Source: an uncultured Selenomonadaceae bacterium (GTDB lineage Bacteria > Bacillota > Negativicutes > Selenomonadales > Selenomonadaceae). From it: a stretch of 13,201 nt of DNA. The position numbers were made by a program, and so were the translations under genes. A model generated the notes under the pieces. That model saw only the letters and a list, made by a program, of their open reading frames with translations, ran no database searches and was not told where the DNA came from. The DNA lies in the NCBI GenBank assembly GCA_905236255.1, contig CAJOPK010000049.1:1-13201 (forward strand), written 5' to 3'. Shown here piece by piece: positions 12,193 to 13,201 of the stretch (positions within the stretch are counted from its first letter, which is position 1; every line of letters begins with the position of its first letter).

Positions 12193-12984
12193 ATGAGATT
12201 GAAAAAAATTTTTACGGCAACATTTTTGATCGGAATTGCGGGAGTTGCGGGAATTTCCGGAACGGGTGAGGCGGCGATAAATAAATCGGCAATTCACTTT
12301 GATGCGGAAACAAGAAAATCGGATCCGGAATTTACCGAACGCTTTAATTATTTTTCGGTCGAAGAAGTTCCTTCGCTCGGAAAATTGGACAATCGCACGC
12401 GGTACATATCGATTTTGTCCGCGCTTTTGGGTTGCGGCGGTGTCGAAGAATTTAAAAGCGTTTTGGCGGTCGCACTTGATGACGGATTGTCACCGGTTGA
12501 GGCAAAGGAAATTGTCTATCAGGCAACGGCTTACCTCGGTATCGGAAAGACCAAACCTTTTTTGACGGCATCAAATGAAGTCATGAAATTAAAGGGAATA
12601 AAATTGCCGATTGAAGGTCAATCGACCACGGATCTCAAAAATCGTCGTGAGGCCGGGACGGCAAAGCAGGTTGAGTTGTTCGGTGACGGAATGAAAGATT
12701 TTTGGTCGAAAAGTGACATAAATTATATGTTGGCGGCAAATTGTTTCGGGGATTATTACACGCGCAACGGTCTTTCAAACAAGGATCGCGAATTGATAAC
12801 ATTTTGTTTCATAGCCGCGCTCGGCGGCTGTGAACCTCAGCTTACCGCCCATACCTCCGCAAATTTCAAACAGGGAAACGATGCAAAATTTTTGACGAAC
12901 GTTGTAACCGAAATTCAGCCTTACATAGGTTATCCGCGCAGTCTTAATGCGCTTGCCGTCGTCAAAAAAGTTTCCGAAAACTGA
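12193..12984 (+). CDS. Exported carboxymuconolactone decarboxylase (CMD/AhpD-like) family protein
   Basis: The 263-residue product contains two all-helical CMD repeats. The first (about 66-137) has 'RTRYISILSALLGCGGVEEF' and 'GLSPVEAKEIVYQATAYLGI'. The second (about 190-258) has 'GLSNKDRELITFCFIAALGG', 'EPQLTAHTSANFKQGN' and a YPR-containing end. Residues 1-27 look like a Sec signal peptide: MRLKK, a hydrophobic core and GEA-A. Export would be to the periplasm. AhpD-type peroxidases use a CxxC pair; here cysteines at 81, 184, 205 and 213 are single, so thiol-peroxidase activity by that route is doubtful and the substrate is unknown. ATG 12193 has AAGGAG (12178-12183) at good spacing; the TTG at 12175 lies before this site and is not used. 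Last gene of the run, followed by a terminator. Confidence 0.85.
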   Translation: MRLKKIFTATFLIGIAGVAGISGTGEAAINKSAIHFDAETRKSDPEFTERFNYFSVEEVPSLGKLDNRTRYISILSALLGCGGVEEFKSVLAVALDDGLSPVEAKEIVYQATAYLGIGKTKPFLTASNEVMKLKGIKLPIEGQSTTDLKNRREAGTAKQVELFGDGMKDFWSKSDINYMLAANCFGDYYTRNGLSNKDRELITFCFIAALGGCEPQLTAHTSANFKQGNDAKFLTNVVTEIQPYIGYPRSLNALAVVKKVSEN

Positions 12985-13017
12985 TAACATATTTAAAATT
13001 TTGAATGAAAATTTTAT

Positions 13018-13054
13018 CGGCGGTTGGTGAACGGTAAATTCCGACCGCCGTTTT
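13018..13054 (+). terminator. Rho-independent terminator closing the long gene run
   Basis: CGGCGGTTGG (13018-13027) pairs with CCGACCGCCG (13041-13050), ten pairs with one G-U, around a 13-base loop, followed by TTTTGCTT. It stands 33 bases after the stop of the CMD-like gene. Confidence 0.88.
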
Positions 13055-13071
13055 GCTTATGTTTTTCAAAC

Positions 13072-13112
13072 AAAAAATTTCTTCCGTTTAAGGAAGAAAT
13101 TTCGTTATTTTT
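13072..13112. terminator. Bidirectional terminator between the CMD-like gene and tRNA-Tyr
   Basis: AAATTTCTTCC (13075-13085) pairs perfectly with GGAAGAAATTT (13092-13102) around a six-base loop. On the minus strand the stem ends in a run of six T (complement of 13072-13077), which suits termination of the tRNA transcript. On the plus strand it is followed by T-rich sequence to 13112. Confidence 0.8.
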
Positions 13113-13117
13113 CAAAG

Positions 13118-13201
13118 TGGTGGGCAGGGATGGATTCGAACCATCGTAGCAAATGCAACGGATTTACAGTCCGCCCCCTTTAGCCGCTCGGGCACCTACC
13201 C
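13118..13201 (-). tRNA. tRNA-Tyr (anticodon GTA)
   Basis: Reading the minus strand, the 5' acceptor arm GGGTAGG (complement of 13195-13201) pairs with CCTGCCC, with one G-U. It is followed by discriminator A and an encoded CCA (complement of 13118-13120). The anticodon loop is CTGTAAA within a GCGGA/TCCGT stem, giving anticodon GTA. The T arm is GATGG-TTCGAAT-CCATC. The long variable arm is that of a bacterial class II tRNA, as expected for tyrosine. The gene appears complete, with its first base at the window edge; its promoter lies outside. Confidence 0.96.

Overview
The window reads as a chromosomal segment from a low-to-mid GC, diderm ('Gram-negative') Firmicute, most likely a member of the Negativicutes (Selenomonas-like). 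The reasons are a Firmicutes-style PP2C phosphatase/PASTA kinase pair, TTG/ATG starts with strong GGAGG-type ribosome sites and a CCA-encoded tRNA, combined with lipopolysaccharide-type glycosyltransferases (GT9 heptosyltransferase family, WaaE/KdtX-like GT2). The taxon is an inference from gene content, not from a database match. All protein genes are on the plus strand; only the last tRNA and one degenerate fragment lie on the minus strand.

Region 1 (1-2812), signalling. A short leading stretch has a hairpin resembling the right end of IS200/IS605 elements. It is followed by a near-consensus promoter, a PP2C-type Ser/Thr phosphatase and a membrane-anchored PknB/PrkC-type kinase with three PASTA repeats. 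The pair is closed by a long hairpin terminator. These two genes form the usual opposing phosphatase/kinase switch that senses cell-wall fragments.

Region 2 (2813-5027), two small units. First comes a MATE-family efflux pump ended by a terminator that looks bidirectional. The gene-free interval 4205-4544 (about 340 bases) holds that terminator, a probable minus-strand remnant of a second MATE gene, and a good promoter. A short flavodoxin-like gene follows.

Region 3 (5073-12984), one tightly packed run of seven genes. In order: a 720-residue protein with a FliK-like (Flg_hook-type) C-terminal domain and a glutamine/asparagine-rich middle built from 62-residue tandem repeats; a WaaE/KdtX-like GT2; a GT9; a GT4; a PIG-L/LmbE deacetylase-fold protein in which both expected metal-ligand histidines appear to be tyrosines; RidA; and an exported carboxymuconolactone-decarboxylase-like protein. 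Overlaps of 8 and 4 bases join the three glycosyltransferases, and no internal terminator is seen. The GT2-GT9-GT4-PIG-L block looks like assembly of a surface glycan (LPS core or a flagellar/surface-protein glycan). The last two genes look like metabolic or redox housekeeping.

Region 4 (12985-13201). A terminator closes the long run, a second bidirectional hairpin follows, and a complete tRNA-Tyr(GTA) reads inward on the minus strand from the window edge.

Most interesting for follow-up are the orphan FliK-like protein with its length-variable-looking repeat and the apparent pseudo-deacetylase inside the glycosyltransferase operon.
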